A DNA stretch of 64,000 bases from Maricurvus nonylphenolicus (GTDB lineage Bacteria; Pseudomonadota; Gammaproteobacteria; Pseudomonadales; Cellvibrionaceae): NCBI RefSeq assembly GCF_042854845.1, contig NZ_AP031498.1, positions 4,340,001-4,404,000 on the forward strand, given 5' to 3'. Positions 17,266-25,086 of the stretch are shown piece after piece (the first letter of the stretch is position 1; each line of letters opens with the position of its first letter). A model generated the notes under the pieces. The model was not told where the DNA came from and searched no databases. It was given only the letters and a program-made list of their open reading frames with translations. A program made the translations under genes and the position numbers.

Positions 17266-18924
17266 ATGAATAGCAAATCTACCCTCTGGCAATCTCTCGA
17301 AGCACAAGCACAGGATAGTCAGCAATCTCGAATTGACACCTTATTTGATGAAAACCCACAGCGATTCAATCAATACTCAATTCGTATCAACAATCTACTG
17401 CTGGATTACTCCAAAAATTTGATCAGCGATCAAACCATGCAATTGCTGCTGGATTTAGCGAAAAGTTCAGAAGTCGAGTTGTGGCGAGAAAAAATGTTCT
17501 CTGGCGAAAAGATCAATGTCACGGAGCAGCGCGCCGTACTCCATACCGCACTGCGTAGTATGGGTGCAGGCAGCAAAGTGTACGTTGATAGTACAAACAT
17601 TATGGATGAAGTCAGTTTTGAACTGAAAAAGATGGAAAACCTGACTAAATCAGTGCACGCCGGCGAATGGAAAGGTTATTCCGGCAAACCGATTAAAGAT
17701 ATTGTCAATATTGGTATTGGAGGCTCCAACCTGGGTCCGCAGATGGTGACGGAAGCGCTATCCAAATACCAAATGAATGACATCAATGTTCACTATATTT
17801 CCAATGTGGACAGCCAACAGATTGCCCAGGTTTTACGCCCATTAAACCCCGAGCAGGTACTGTTTATCGTTTCTTCGAAAACCTTTACCACCAAGGAAAC
17901 CCTAACTAATGCAAAAACCGCACGTAACTGGTTACTGGCCTACTCTTTCGATGAATCTTCAGTGGATAAACACTTTGTCGCAGTGACTGCCAATCAGGAA
18001 GCGGCTATCGACTTCGGTATCGCGCCTCAGAATATTTATCACATGTGGGATTGGGTCGGCGGTCGATTCTCACTTTGGTCAGCCATCGGTCTGCCAATCG
18101 CCTTACATATTGGCTTTGATAATTTTGTAGAGCTGCTTAAAGGCGCTCGCGATATGGACAATCATTTCCGCACTACACCGTTGGAAACCAATGCTCCGGT
18201 TATTCTGGCCCTGGTAGGCATATGGAATAACACTTTCATGGGCTCACAAGCGCAAGCGATTCTTCCCTACAATCAGTGCCTGCATATGTTTTCAGCCTAT
18301 TTGCAGCAGGCAGAAATGGAAAGTAACGGCAAATCTGTAAACCGGGAAGGAGAACATATTCCCTACCACACCGGTGGAACCATCTGGGGTCAGCTAGGAA
18401 TCAACGGCCAGCACGCGTTTTATCAATTCCTGCACCAGGGAACCAGCATAGTACCCGCCGACTTTATTGCTGCTGTTGAAAACCCCACCGCCGCCAAAGG
18501 CCACCAGGAATATTTAATGGCCAACTTGTTTGCCCAAACCCAGGCGTTGATGACCGGAATTTCAGAGGAACAGGTTAGGGAAGAGCTTAACGCTAAAAGT
18601 CTACCTCAAGAGGCTATAGACAAGCTGGCAGCACATAAAGTCCACCAGGGAAACCGCCCTTCAAATACTATTTTAATGGATAAAGTTTCACCTAGAAATT
18701 TGGGGGCACTGATTGCTCTTTACGAACACAAAATTTTTGTTCAAGGCATTATCTGGGAGATATGTTCTTTCGATCAATGGGGTGTTGAATTAGGCAAGCA
18801 ACTCGCCAACAACTTATTGCCACAACTGGATGCCGCCAATGAGGTAGAAGCACAAGACAGTTCAACTATGGGCCTGATTGGCTTCTATAAAGACATGAGA
18901 AAAAACATTAAAAAAGCGCCTTAA
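17266..18924 (+). CDS. pgi: Glucose-6-phosphate isomerase
   Basis: 552 residues from the ATG at 17266; a GTG 12 bases earlier (17254) is also in frame but has no better ribosome site. It interconverts glucose-6-phosphate and fructose-6-phosphate. Signatures: VNIGIGGSNLGPQM, the FIVSSKTFTTKET phosphate loop, DWVGGRFSLWSAIGLP (PGI signature 1) and the late GIIWEICSFDQWGVELGK (signature 2). No phosphofructokinase is in the window, so Pgi probably feeds fructose-6-phosphate back to the Entner-Doudoroff route. The stop codon sits in the loop of the terminator hairpin. Confidence 0.96.
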   Translation: MNSKSTLWQSLEAQAQDSQQSRIDTLFDENPQRFNQYSIRINNLLLDYSKNLISDQTMQLLLDLAKSSEVELWREKMFSGEKINVTEQRAVLHTALRSMGAGSKVYVDSTNIMDEVSFELKKMENLTKSVHAGEWKGYSGKPIKDIVNIGIGGSNLGPQMVTEALSKYQMNDINVHYISNVDSQQIAQVLRPLNPEQVLFIVSSKTFTTKETLTNAKTARNWLLAYSFDESSVDKHFVAVTANQEAAIDFGIAPQNIYHMWDWVGGRFSLWSAIGLPIALHIGFDNFVELLKGARDMDNHFRTTPLETNAPVILALVGIWNNTFMGSQAQAILPYNQCLHMFSAYLQQAEMESNGKSVNREGEHIPYHTGGTIWGQLGINGQHAFYQFLHQGTSIVPADFIAAVENPTAAKGHQEYLMANLFAQTQALMTGISEEQVREELNAKSLPQEAIDKLAAHKVHQGNRPSNTILMDKVSPRNLGALIALYEHKIFVQGIIWEICSFDQWGVELGKQLANNLLPQLDAANEVEAQDSSTMGLIGFYKDMRKNIKKAP

Positions 18925-18938
18925 CCAGGTGCTTTTTT
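18911..18938 (+). terminator. Terminator overlapping the end of pgi
   Basis: AAAAAGCGCC (18911-18920) pairs with GGTGCTTTTTT (18928-18938) around a 7-base loop containing the pgi stop codon. An A-run before and a T-run after make it a strong intrinsic terminator, functional on the + strand. Confidence 0.8.
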
Positions 18939-19049
18939 GTCAGCAACACCTTGAAAAAAGTCACAACAATAGCTGTCTTCCTCGATCTTATCGCGATATA
19001 TTCATAGGCTAATGGTATAACCACCTCGGATGGCAGTATGGGTATATAG

Positions 19050-19196
19050 CCCCTATTGCCAGGCATCATTGAAGGCCTGGATGTGTTTGTAACTGACTTA
19101 ACACTGGAAACTCGGGACGACTGCGGTCACTGGATTGCCCACGAACAACCCGTATGGTGTATCCAATGCATTAAAAGCGGGTTAACGCCCTCCTAA
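19050..19196 (+). pseudogene. Remnant of an alpha/beta-hydrolase gene (C-terminal end only)
   Basis: In the 316-base gap between pgi and yghU, one frame opens after a stop at 19047-19049 and reads LPGIIEGLDVFVTDL, then LETRDDCGHWIAHEQP, ending at 19196. The Asp-Cys-Gly-His-Trp segment followed by a basic/acidic Gln-Pro is the catalytic-His end of epoxide-hydrolase-like alpha/beta hydrolases. No start codon, nucleophile elbow or upstream domain is present. I read it as the decayed tail of a lost gene. The rest of the gap (18939-19049 and 19197-19240) shows nothing further apart from the yghU ribosome site. Confidence 0.5.
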
Positions 19197-19240
19197 ACTA
19201 TCGCCACACTAGCAGGACATAAGAACGGAGAGAAATAACA

Positions 19241-20083
19241 ATGAGTGAAACCAAAGAATATATCCCACCCAAAGTCTGGACCTGGGACAACGAAAGCGGT
19301 GGCAAGTTTGCCAATATCAATCGTCCTATAGCAGGCCCAACGCACGATAAGGAACTACCTGTAGGCAAGCACCCACTGCAGCTCTACTCTCTTGCTACCC
19401 CTAACGGTGTTAAAGTTACCGTTATGCTGGAAGAGCTTTTAGCGCTGGGTAAAGCTGAAGCCGAGTACGATGCCTGGATTATTAACATTGGTGAAGGTGA
19501 GCAATTTGGCAGTGGTTTTGTGGATATTAATCCTAACTCTAAAATCCCGGCTCTATTGGATAACAGTACCAACCCGCCAACCCGTGTATTTGAATCCGGC
19601 GCTATTCTTGTTTACCTGGCTGAAAAAAATAATGCCTTCCTGCCCAAAGACCCTGCCGCCAAAGCTGAATGCCTATCCTGGTTGTTCTGGAATATGGGCA
19701 GCGCCCCTTTCCTGGGTGGTGGCTTCGGTCATTTCTATGCTTATGCGCCGGAAAAGCTGGAATACCCGATTAACCGTTACGCCATGGAAGTAAAACGTCA
19801 GCTGGATGTATTAGACAGAAACCTAGCTGATCGTCGATTCTTGTGTGGTGATGAATATACCATTGCCGATATGGCTAACTATGCCTGGTACGGCGCACTG
19901 GCTATGGGCGTACTTTATGAGGCCGGTGAATTTCTGGATGTAGAGTCATATAAAAATGTTCGTCGCTGGACTAAAGAGATTAATGATCGTCCTGCGGTAA
20001 AACGAGGTCGCCGTGTGAATCGCGTGTGGGGCGATGAAAGCCAGCAATTGGCTGAACGTCACGATGCAAGCGATTTAGACTAG
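19241..20083 (+). CDS. yghU: Glutathione-dependent disulfide-bond oxidoreductase, YghU type
   Basis: 280 residues, matching YghU of the nu-class GSTs, which have about 60 extra N-terminal residues. The leader YIPPKVWTWDNESGGKFANINRP is characteristic of YghU. It is followed by the thioredoxin-like domain with LATPNGVKVTVMLEEL (Thr-Pro-Asn motif), NPNSKIPAL and the ESGAI glutathione-binding pair, then the helical domain. Such enzymes bind two glutathiones and reduce disulfides or peroxides in the cytoplasm. It stands alone with its own ribosome site (GGAGAG). Confidence 0.9.
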   Translation: MSETKEYIPPKVWTWDNESGGKFANINRPIAGPTHDKELPVGKHPLQLYSLATPNGVKVTVMLEELLALGKAEAEYDAWIINIGEGEQFGSGFVDINPNSKIPALLDNSTNPPTRVFESGAILVYLAEKNNAFLPKDPAAKAECLSWLFWNMGSAPFLGGGFGHFYAYAPEKLEYPINRYAMEVKRQLDVLDRNLADRRFLCGDEYTIADMANYAWYGALAMGVLYEAGEFLDVESYKNVRRWTKEINDRPAVKRGRRVNRVWGDESQQLAERHDASDLD

Positions 20084-20099
20084 AAAATTTTTGCAGGGC

Positions 20100-20132
20100 A
20101 CCTGGTTTGAAACCTTATCACTCAAACCAGGT
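20100..20132. terminator. Inverted repeat between convergent yghU and yhiN-type genes
   Basis: Perfect 11-base arms ACCTGGTTTGA (20100-20110) and TCAAACCAGGT (20122-20132) with an 11-base loop, placed in the 62 bases between two convergent stops. There is no proper T-run on the + side, and on the - side only a weak AT stretch follows 10 bases later. It probably terminates or protects both messages. Confidence 0.55.
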
Positions 20133-20145
20133 TACCAGCAAAATC

Positions 20146-21363
20146 TTACACGACTTCACCAGCCGCATACCCTGATGCCCAGGCCCACTGAAAATTAAAG
20201 CCTCCCAGCCAGCCGGTAACATCCACCACCTCACCAATAAAATACAAACCCATTTGCTTTTTCGCTTCCATGGTTTTGGAAGACAGCTCATTGACATCAA
20301 CACCCCCAAGGGTCACTTCAGCAGTACGATAACCTTCAGTAGCGGCGGGTGTGATTTGCCAAGCATGTAAACGGTCAGCAATCTTTTGTAATTCCTGACC
20401 ACTTAATTGATTAAGGGGTTTTGACTCGATCCAGTGCTCACAGAAAACCTGCGCCCATTTTTTTGTTAGTAACTCACCCAGGATGGTACGTAATTCTGTT
20501 TTCGGTCGCTCGCGTTTCATCTGCTCCAGAAAATCGTTTAACTGAAGATTCGGTAGCCAATTAATGGTGATAGTATCGCCGGGTTGCCAGTAGGAAGAAA
20601 TTTGTAAAATCGCTGGACCACTGATACCACGGTGAGTAAATAATAACGCTTCGCGAAAGCTTTGGTTATTACATTCAACATTGATATCCACAGCACTGCC
20701 TACCAAGGGTGCGAATTTATCAAGGTGGCTTTGCCCTAAAGTAAACGGCACCAAACCCGGCGTGCGGGGTTTTAAGCTCAAACCAAATTGGGTTGCCACC
20801 TGATAGCCAAAACCCGTAGCGCCCATGGTGGGAATCGATAAACCGCCGGTAGCAATAACCAAAGAATTGCAAGCGACTTCGCCCTGATTAGAGCTAACGG
20901 TAAAACCACCGTCCTCTTTGGTTTTAATGGCAAGGATTTCACAGTGGGTTCGAATATCCGCTTCGCTCTTGTCACACTCTCGTAACAACATATCGAGAAT
21001 ATCCTGCGACTTGTTATCACAGAACAGTTGTCCCAACGTTTTTTCATGGTAAGGCACACCGTGCTCAGCGACCATACCGATAAAATCCCATTGGGTATAA
21101 CGCGATAGCGCCGACTTGCAGAAGTGCGGGTTGGCCGATAAATAGTTGCCAGGCTCGGCATACATATTGGTAAAGTTGCAGCGCCCGCCACCGGACATGA
21201 GGATTTTTTTGCCCACCTTATTGGCGTGGTCCAGCACCAGTACCTTACGGCCCCGTCGCCCAGCAGTAATGGCGCACATCAAGCCTGCAGCACCGGCGCC
21301 AATAATAATCACGTCTGAATGGGTGGGTAACTGCGACACAAGGGACTCCAAAGGGGCAGGCAA
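20146..21363 (-). CDS. YhiN/HI0933-family FAD-dependent oxidoreductase
   Basis: 405 residues. The FAD-binding start DVIIIGAGAAGLMCAITAGRRG is followed by the family signature MSGGGRCNFTN near residue 58. VIATGGLSIPTMGATG carries the second dinucleotide motif, and GGVDVNELSSKTMEAK and a late GFNFQWAWASGYAAG close the fold. The HI0933/YhiN family has no firmly assigned substrate (some are annotated as aminoacetone oxidase-like). Cytoplasmic. Divergent from the dCMP-deaminase-family gene. Confidence 0.9.
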   Translation of the reverse strand: MPAPLESLVSQLPTHSDVIIIGAGAAGLMCAITAGRRGRKVLVLDHANKVGKKILMSGGGRCNFTNMYAEPGNYLSANPHFCKSALSRYTQWDFIGMVAEHGVPYHEKTLGQLFCDNKSQDILDMLLRECDKSEADIRTHCEILAIKTKEDGGFTVSSNQGEVACNSLVIATGGLSIPTMGATGFGYQVATQFGLSLKPRTPGLVPFTLGQSHLDKFAPLVGSAVDINVECNNQSFREALLFTHRGISGPAILQISSYWQPGDTITINWLPNLQLNDFLEQMKRERPKTELRTILGELLTKKWAQVFCEHWIESKPLNQLSGQELQKIADRLHAWQITPAATEGYRTAEVTLGGVDVNELSSKTMEAKKQMGLYFIGEVVDVTGWLGGFNFQWAWASGYAAGEVV

Positions 21364-21440
21364 GGCGGAAAAAGCGCTAGTTTACAAGAAGTCACCCTGG
21401 AGTGCTTAGAAATCCTGGGGGCTCAATAATTGACAGTTAC

Positions 21441-21449
21441 TGGTATAAT
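21441..21449 (+). promoter_or_regulatory. Extended -10 promoter for the dCMP-deaminase-family gene
   Basis: TGGTATAAT contains a perfect -10 hexamer (21444-21449) with the extended TGn motif, which can work without a -35. The TTGACA at 21430-21435 is too close (8 bases) to be its -35. It would give a leader of about 85 bases before the ATG at 21541. Confidence 0.5.
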
Positions 21450-21540
21450 CCGCAACCAATTGCATTTAATCACCCCTCGAGCCAAACCGCAGCCGCTAAG
21501 CCAAGCAACGACGGAAGGCTAACTATAGGCAGAAACCACC

Positions 21541-22014
21541 ATGAGACCAGATTGGGACGAATACTTTATCGATATGATGGATACCGTGGCCAGCCGCGCT
21601 ACCTGTGATCGTGGCCGCTCTGGCTGCATCATCGTCAAGGATAGACGCATTATATCCACTGGTTATGTGGGTTCCCCTTCCGGATTGCCCCACTGTGATG
21701 AGGTAGGCCACCTGATGAAACAGGTGATCGACGAGGATGGCACCACCCGCCAGCACTGTGTACGCACTATTCATGCAGAGCAAAATGCCATCTGCCAGGC
21801 CGCTCGCCATGGCATCCCCCTGGAAGGCAGCACACTGTACTGCACCATGGAGCCCTGCCGCGTATGTGCCATGCTGATTATCAGCTGCGGCATCAAACAT
21901 GTGGTAGCAAAGAGCCGCTATCATGCTGCGCAGGAAACCCGTGAAATGTTTGCCACAGCTGGCATCACCTTAAAGGTGATGGAAGATTCTGTAGAAAATT
22001 ACGCTAACCAGTAA
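21541..22014 (+). CDS. dCMP deaminase-family zinc enzyme (ComEB-like)
   Basis: 157 residues of the cytidine/deoxycytidylate deaminase family. Zinc site: the HAE motif in TIHAEQNAICQAA (His ligand and catalytic Glu) and the MEPCRVCAMLI Cys pair. The opening DEYFIDMMDTVASRATCDR and the GYVGSPSGLPHCDE insertion are typical of dCMP deaminases, which make dUMP for thymidylate synthesis. The allosteric state cannot be judged. Divergent from the flavoprotein gene; a chemoreceptor follows on the same strand after about 100 bases. Confidence 0.88.
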   Translation: MRPDWDEYFIDMMDTVASRATCDRGRSGCIIVKDRRIISTGYVGSPSGLPHCDEVGHLMKQVIDEDGTTRQHCVRTIHAEQNAICQAARHGIPLEGSTLYCTMEPCRVCAMLIISCGIKHVVAKSRYHAAQETREMFATAGITLKVMEDSVENYANQ

Positions 22015-22111
22015 CTGGCTTATCACCCTCCTTTATATCTAAGTCGCATATTTCGACAGATCTGGCCCTCTGAGCTATAGCTTAATAATTAGGTTGAGCT
22101 CGGAGATCGCC

Positions 22112-23812
22112 ATGAATCCGTTCGCAGATAAGAGCCTGCTCTTTAAAGCCGGCACCATCACTGGTGCTATTTTTCTACTGATTATTGTCGGGCTAAGCGT
22201 CTATATCCCCAGTCAGCTGGAGCAGGCCGCTGAAACCCAAGCTGTTCAGTCTGCTCAGCGCACAGTCACTCAGTTTAAACAGGTACGCGGCTATTACACC
22301 GCCAACGTAATCAAACAAGCTAAAGCCAGCGGGGCTTTGACACCTCACTACGATCATGCCAATGACATTGCTCGTATCCCGCTACCAGCGACGATGATTC
22401 ATGAACTTAGCGAACGCTTTGAGCAGCAGGGCACCTCGTTAAAACTCTACAGCGCCTATCCCTTTCCCCACCGTCGGGGTCGTCAACTGGATGATTTTCA
22501 AAATGCCGCCTGGGAAGCGTTGAACAACAGCCCCAAGCAGGCCTTCAGCCGCCGCAGCATAGTTAACAATGAACCCGTTATCCGTGTTGCTATGGCCGAT
22601 ACCATGCAGGCCGAAGCCTGCGTCGCTTGCCACAATTCTCACCCGGAAACCCCAAAAACCGGTTGGAAGCTTGGGGATGTTCGGGGTGTACTGGAAGTTC
22701 AAATTCCTATTGGTGAGCAGTTGGCATTAAGCCAATCCCTGGGCTGGAAAATTTCCGGTCTGCTGATTGTATCGCTGCTGATCATTCTCGGCGTACTGAC
22801 GTATATATTCCGCACCTTGATTGGCTCGCGCCTGGACCATATGCGTGATGCCCTACAGGCTATTGCAAGTGGTAAAGGTGATTTACGTCACCGTCTGGAC
22901 GACAGCCGTAACGATGAAATCTCTGATGTTGCGCGCACGTTTAACCAGTTCCTTGATGGTATGAAGATGATGGTGGGTTCCCTGAACGAACAGGCCCAGG
23001 AACTGTTTAACGCTTCCAATGTACTGCGAACGGCGGCCAAGGAAACCCGAGAAGGAACAGAAAGACAAGACAGCGAAACCGAACAAATTGCCAGTGCCGT
23101 TAACCAGATGTCAGGAGCTGCAGAAGAAGTTGCCACTTTGGCAACAGAAACTTCGGGGCAAGCCCAACAGGCAGCAGAAACTATTCAACAAGGCCGACAA
23201 GTGGTGACACAATCCGCCAGCTCCATCGATAAGCTAGCCAAGGATATTCAAGTTACCACAGAGGTGATCAGTACACTGGAAGCCGATAGCGCTGATATTG
23301 GTTCTGTACTGGATGTGATTCGCGGCATTGCCGAACAGACCAACTTACTCGCGCTAAACGCAGCCATTGAAGCCGCCCGTGCCGGTGAACAGGGCCGTGG
23401 TTTTGCGGTAGTTGCCGATGAAGTGCGCACCCTGGCAAGCCGCACGCAAAGCTCCACGGAAGAAATTCAACAGATGATTGAAAAGCTGCAAGGCGGGGTA
23501 AAAAATGCCGTGCAAGCTATGGAACAAGGCGGGCAGCAGCTGGAAATCAGCCTCAAACAATCGGCAGAAACCCATGCAGCCATGGAAGCGATTGCCACCG
23601 CCATGGAAGAAATTCACACGATGAACAGCCGCATTTCCGACGCCGCCAGCAGCCAGAGCTCCACCACCGACGAGATAAACCGCAATATCACTCAGGTATC
23701 GGAAATATCACAAAGCTGCGCACAAAATGCCGCCGAGAGTGAACGGGCGGCCAATACGCTGGCGGATAGTGGCGATAAAATCGCGAATATTTTGAGCCGC
23801 TTTAAGATCTAG
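22112..23812 (+). CDS. Methyl-accepting chemotaxis protein with periplasmic haem-c (Tll0287/DUF3365-like) sensor
   Basis: 566 residues from the ATG at 22112, which has a GGAG six bases upstream; a TTG at 22094 is in frame but poorer. TM1 (about 14-33) and TM2 (about 208-230) enclose a periplasmic domain with a CVACH motif (Cys170, Cys173, His174), the c-type haem attachment site, followed by GDVRGVLEVQIP as in DUF3365 sensors. HAMP follows (EISDVARTFN), then a long cytoplasmic coiled coil with the MCP hairpin tip IAEQTNLLALNAAIEAARAGE. It should send a redox or gas signal to CheA. Its stop overlaps the convergent apbC stop by 4 bases. Confidence 0.88.
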   Translation: MNPFADKSLLFKAGTITGAIFLLIIVGLSVYIPSQLEQAAETQAVQSAQRTVTQFKQVRGYYTANVIKQAKASGALTPHYDHANDIARIPLPATMIHELSERFEQQGTSLKLYSAYPFPHRRGRQLDDFQNAAWEALNNSPKQAFSRRSIVNNEPVIRVAMADTMQAEACVACHNSHPETPKTGWKLGDVRGVLEVQIPIGEQLALSQSLGWKISGLLIVSLLIILGVLTYIFRTLIGSRLDHMRDALQAIASGKGDLRHRLDDSRNDEISDVARTFNQFLDGMKMMVGSLNEQAQELFNASNVLRTAAKETREGTERQDSETEQIASAVNQMSGAAEEVATLATETSGQAQQAAETIQQGRQVVTQSASSIDKLAKDIQVTTEVISTLEADSADIGSVLDVIRGIAEQTNLLALNAAIEAARAGEQGRGFAVVADEVRTLASRTQSSTEEIQQMIEKLQGGVKNAVQAMEQGGQQLEISLKQSAETHAAMEAIATAMEEIHTMNSRISDAASSQSSTTDEINRNITQVSEISQSCAQNAAESERAANTLADSGDKIANILSRFKI

Positions 23813-24900
23813 TCGTCACTGATCTCAATCGCGGGGCCCTGGGCATCCACTGCACCCTGCACACATAACTGTGCGGCAAACTTGCGGGCAATGTCGCGGT
23901 AGGTTTGTGCGATTGGGCCGTCGGGCTCGGCAACTACACTCGGGCGACCGGCATCGGCATTTTCACGAATGGATAGATCCAGCGGCAAGGCGCCCAACAG
24001 TTCGGTTTGGTAATCCTCGGCAATACGTTTGCCGCCACCTTCACCAAATATATGTTCCTCATGGCCGCAATTGGTACAAATATGGGTGGCCATATTTTCC
24101 ACCACCCCCAGTACCGGGATATTCACTTTACGGAACATCTCCACGCCTTTTTTGGCATCCAGCAGCGCAATGTCTTGCGGGGTAGTGACAATCACAGAAC
24201 CGGTAACCGGTACCTTCTGAGCCAGGGTTAACTGAATATCACCGGTGCCCGGCGGCATATCGATTAACAGGTAATCCAGATCCTGCCAGTGGGTTTGGGT
24301 CAGCATCTGTTGCAGCGCACCACTCACCATAGGGCCACGCCAGATCATTGGGGTTTGCTCGGTTACCAGATAACCCATAGAGATGGACTGCACACCGTAA
24401 CCTTCAATCGGCAGCATGACCTTGTTGCCATGGATCTCCGGGCGTTTGTTACCCACACCCAGCATTTGCGGAATACTGGGGCCGTAGATATCTGCATCCA
24501 GTACACCCACATCCGCGCCTTCTGCAGCCAGAGCCAAGGCCAGGTTTACCGTGGTGGTGGATTTACCCACACCACCTTTTCCGGAGGCAACAGCAATAAT
24601 ATTCTTCACACCGGGTACAGCAGAAGTGTTGTTTTGAGGTTGATTAGCAGCAATCAGCCAACCAATATCCACAGCCACTTCTTCCACACCTTCCAGCTGT
24701 CGCACGGCACTCCACACCTGCTCGCTCAGTTGCTGCTGAATACCTGCAGCCGGGTAGCCCAGCACCACGGCCAACTCCACCTTGCCACCGTTAATCTGGA
24801 TATCCTGAATGGCCCCCAGGGATACCAGATCCTGCCCCAGATACGGGTCTTTGATCGAGCTTAAAGCTTGTTTAACGGCATCTTGGGTCAGACTGGTCAT
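23809..24900 (-). CDS. apbC: Iron-sulfur cluster carrier ATPase ApbC/Mrp
   Basis: 363 residues. An N-terminal MIP18/DUF59-like domain (about 1-85; ALSSIKDPYLGQDLVSLG) precedes a deviant Walker A ATPase, VASGKGGVGKSTTTVNLALAL, and the Fe-S-binding pair CTNCGHEEHIFGEGGG near residue 275. It assembles or transfers 4Fe-4S clusters to apoproteins in the cytoplasm, relevant to neighbours such as Edd, RnfB/C and fumarase. Convergent with the chemoreceptor (4-base overlap of stops) and divergent from metG, a common gammaproteobacterial arrangement. Confidence 0.95.
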   Translation of the reverse strand: MTSLTQDAVKQALSSIKDPYLGQDLVSLGAIQDIQINGGKVELAVVLGYPAAGIQQQLSEQVWSAVRQLEGVEEVAVDIGWLIAANQPQNNTSAVPGVKNIIAVASGKGGVGKSTTTVNLALALAAEGADVGVLDADIYGPSIPQMLGVGNKRPEIHGNKVMLPIEGYGVQSISMGYLVTEQTPMIWRGPMVSGALQQMLTQTHWQDLDYLLIDMPPGTGDIQLTLAQKVPVTGSVIVTTPQDIALLDAKKGVEMFRKVNIPVLGVVENMATHICTNCGHEEHIFGEGGGKRIAEDYQTELLGALPLDLSIRENADAGRPSVVAEPDGPIAQTYRDIARKFAAQLCVQGAVDAQGPAIEISDD

Positions 24901-25019
24901 GGTGTATTCCTATAATTACCTCGGTGTCAGGCGGTCATAATAAGGCCATATTTGGAAAAACCAAGTGCGGTACTGGGTTTTTACAGCCCGATAAGGGCCA
25001 AAAGCCCTGTATATCCCCT

Positions 25020-25060
25020 AAAAAAGCGGCCACAAAAATGCTATAGTGCCCCGCTTTTTT
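25020..25060 (+). promoter_or_regulatory. metG promoter inside a terminator-like inverted repeat
   Basis: AAAAAAGCGG (25020-25029) and CCGCTTTTTT (25051-25060) are perfect 10-base arms. The 21-base loop contains TATAGT (25042-25047), a good -10, so the repeat straddles the expected transcription start. The rest of the 186-base apbC-metG gap is otherwise plain. The right arm with its T-run would lie at the very 5' end of the metG message. Confidence 0.4.
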
Positions 25061-25086
25061 TAGCCTCGCCCTAATTTTAAGAGTAG

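Noticed and set aside
24289..24864. 191-codon + strand open frame opposite apbC
   Set aside because: Inside apbC, whose Walker A and CTNC motifs are in the other strand; no start signal.
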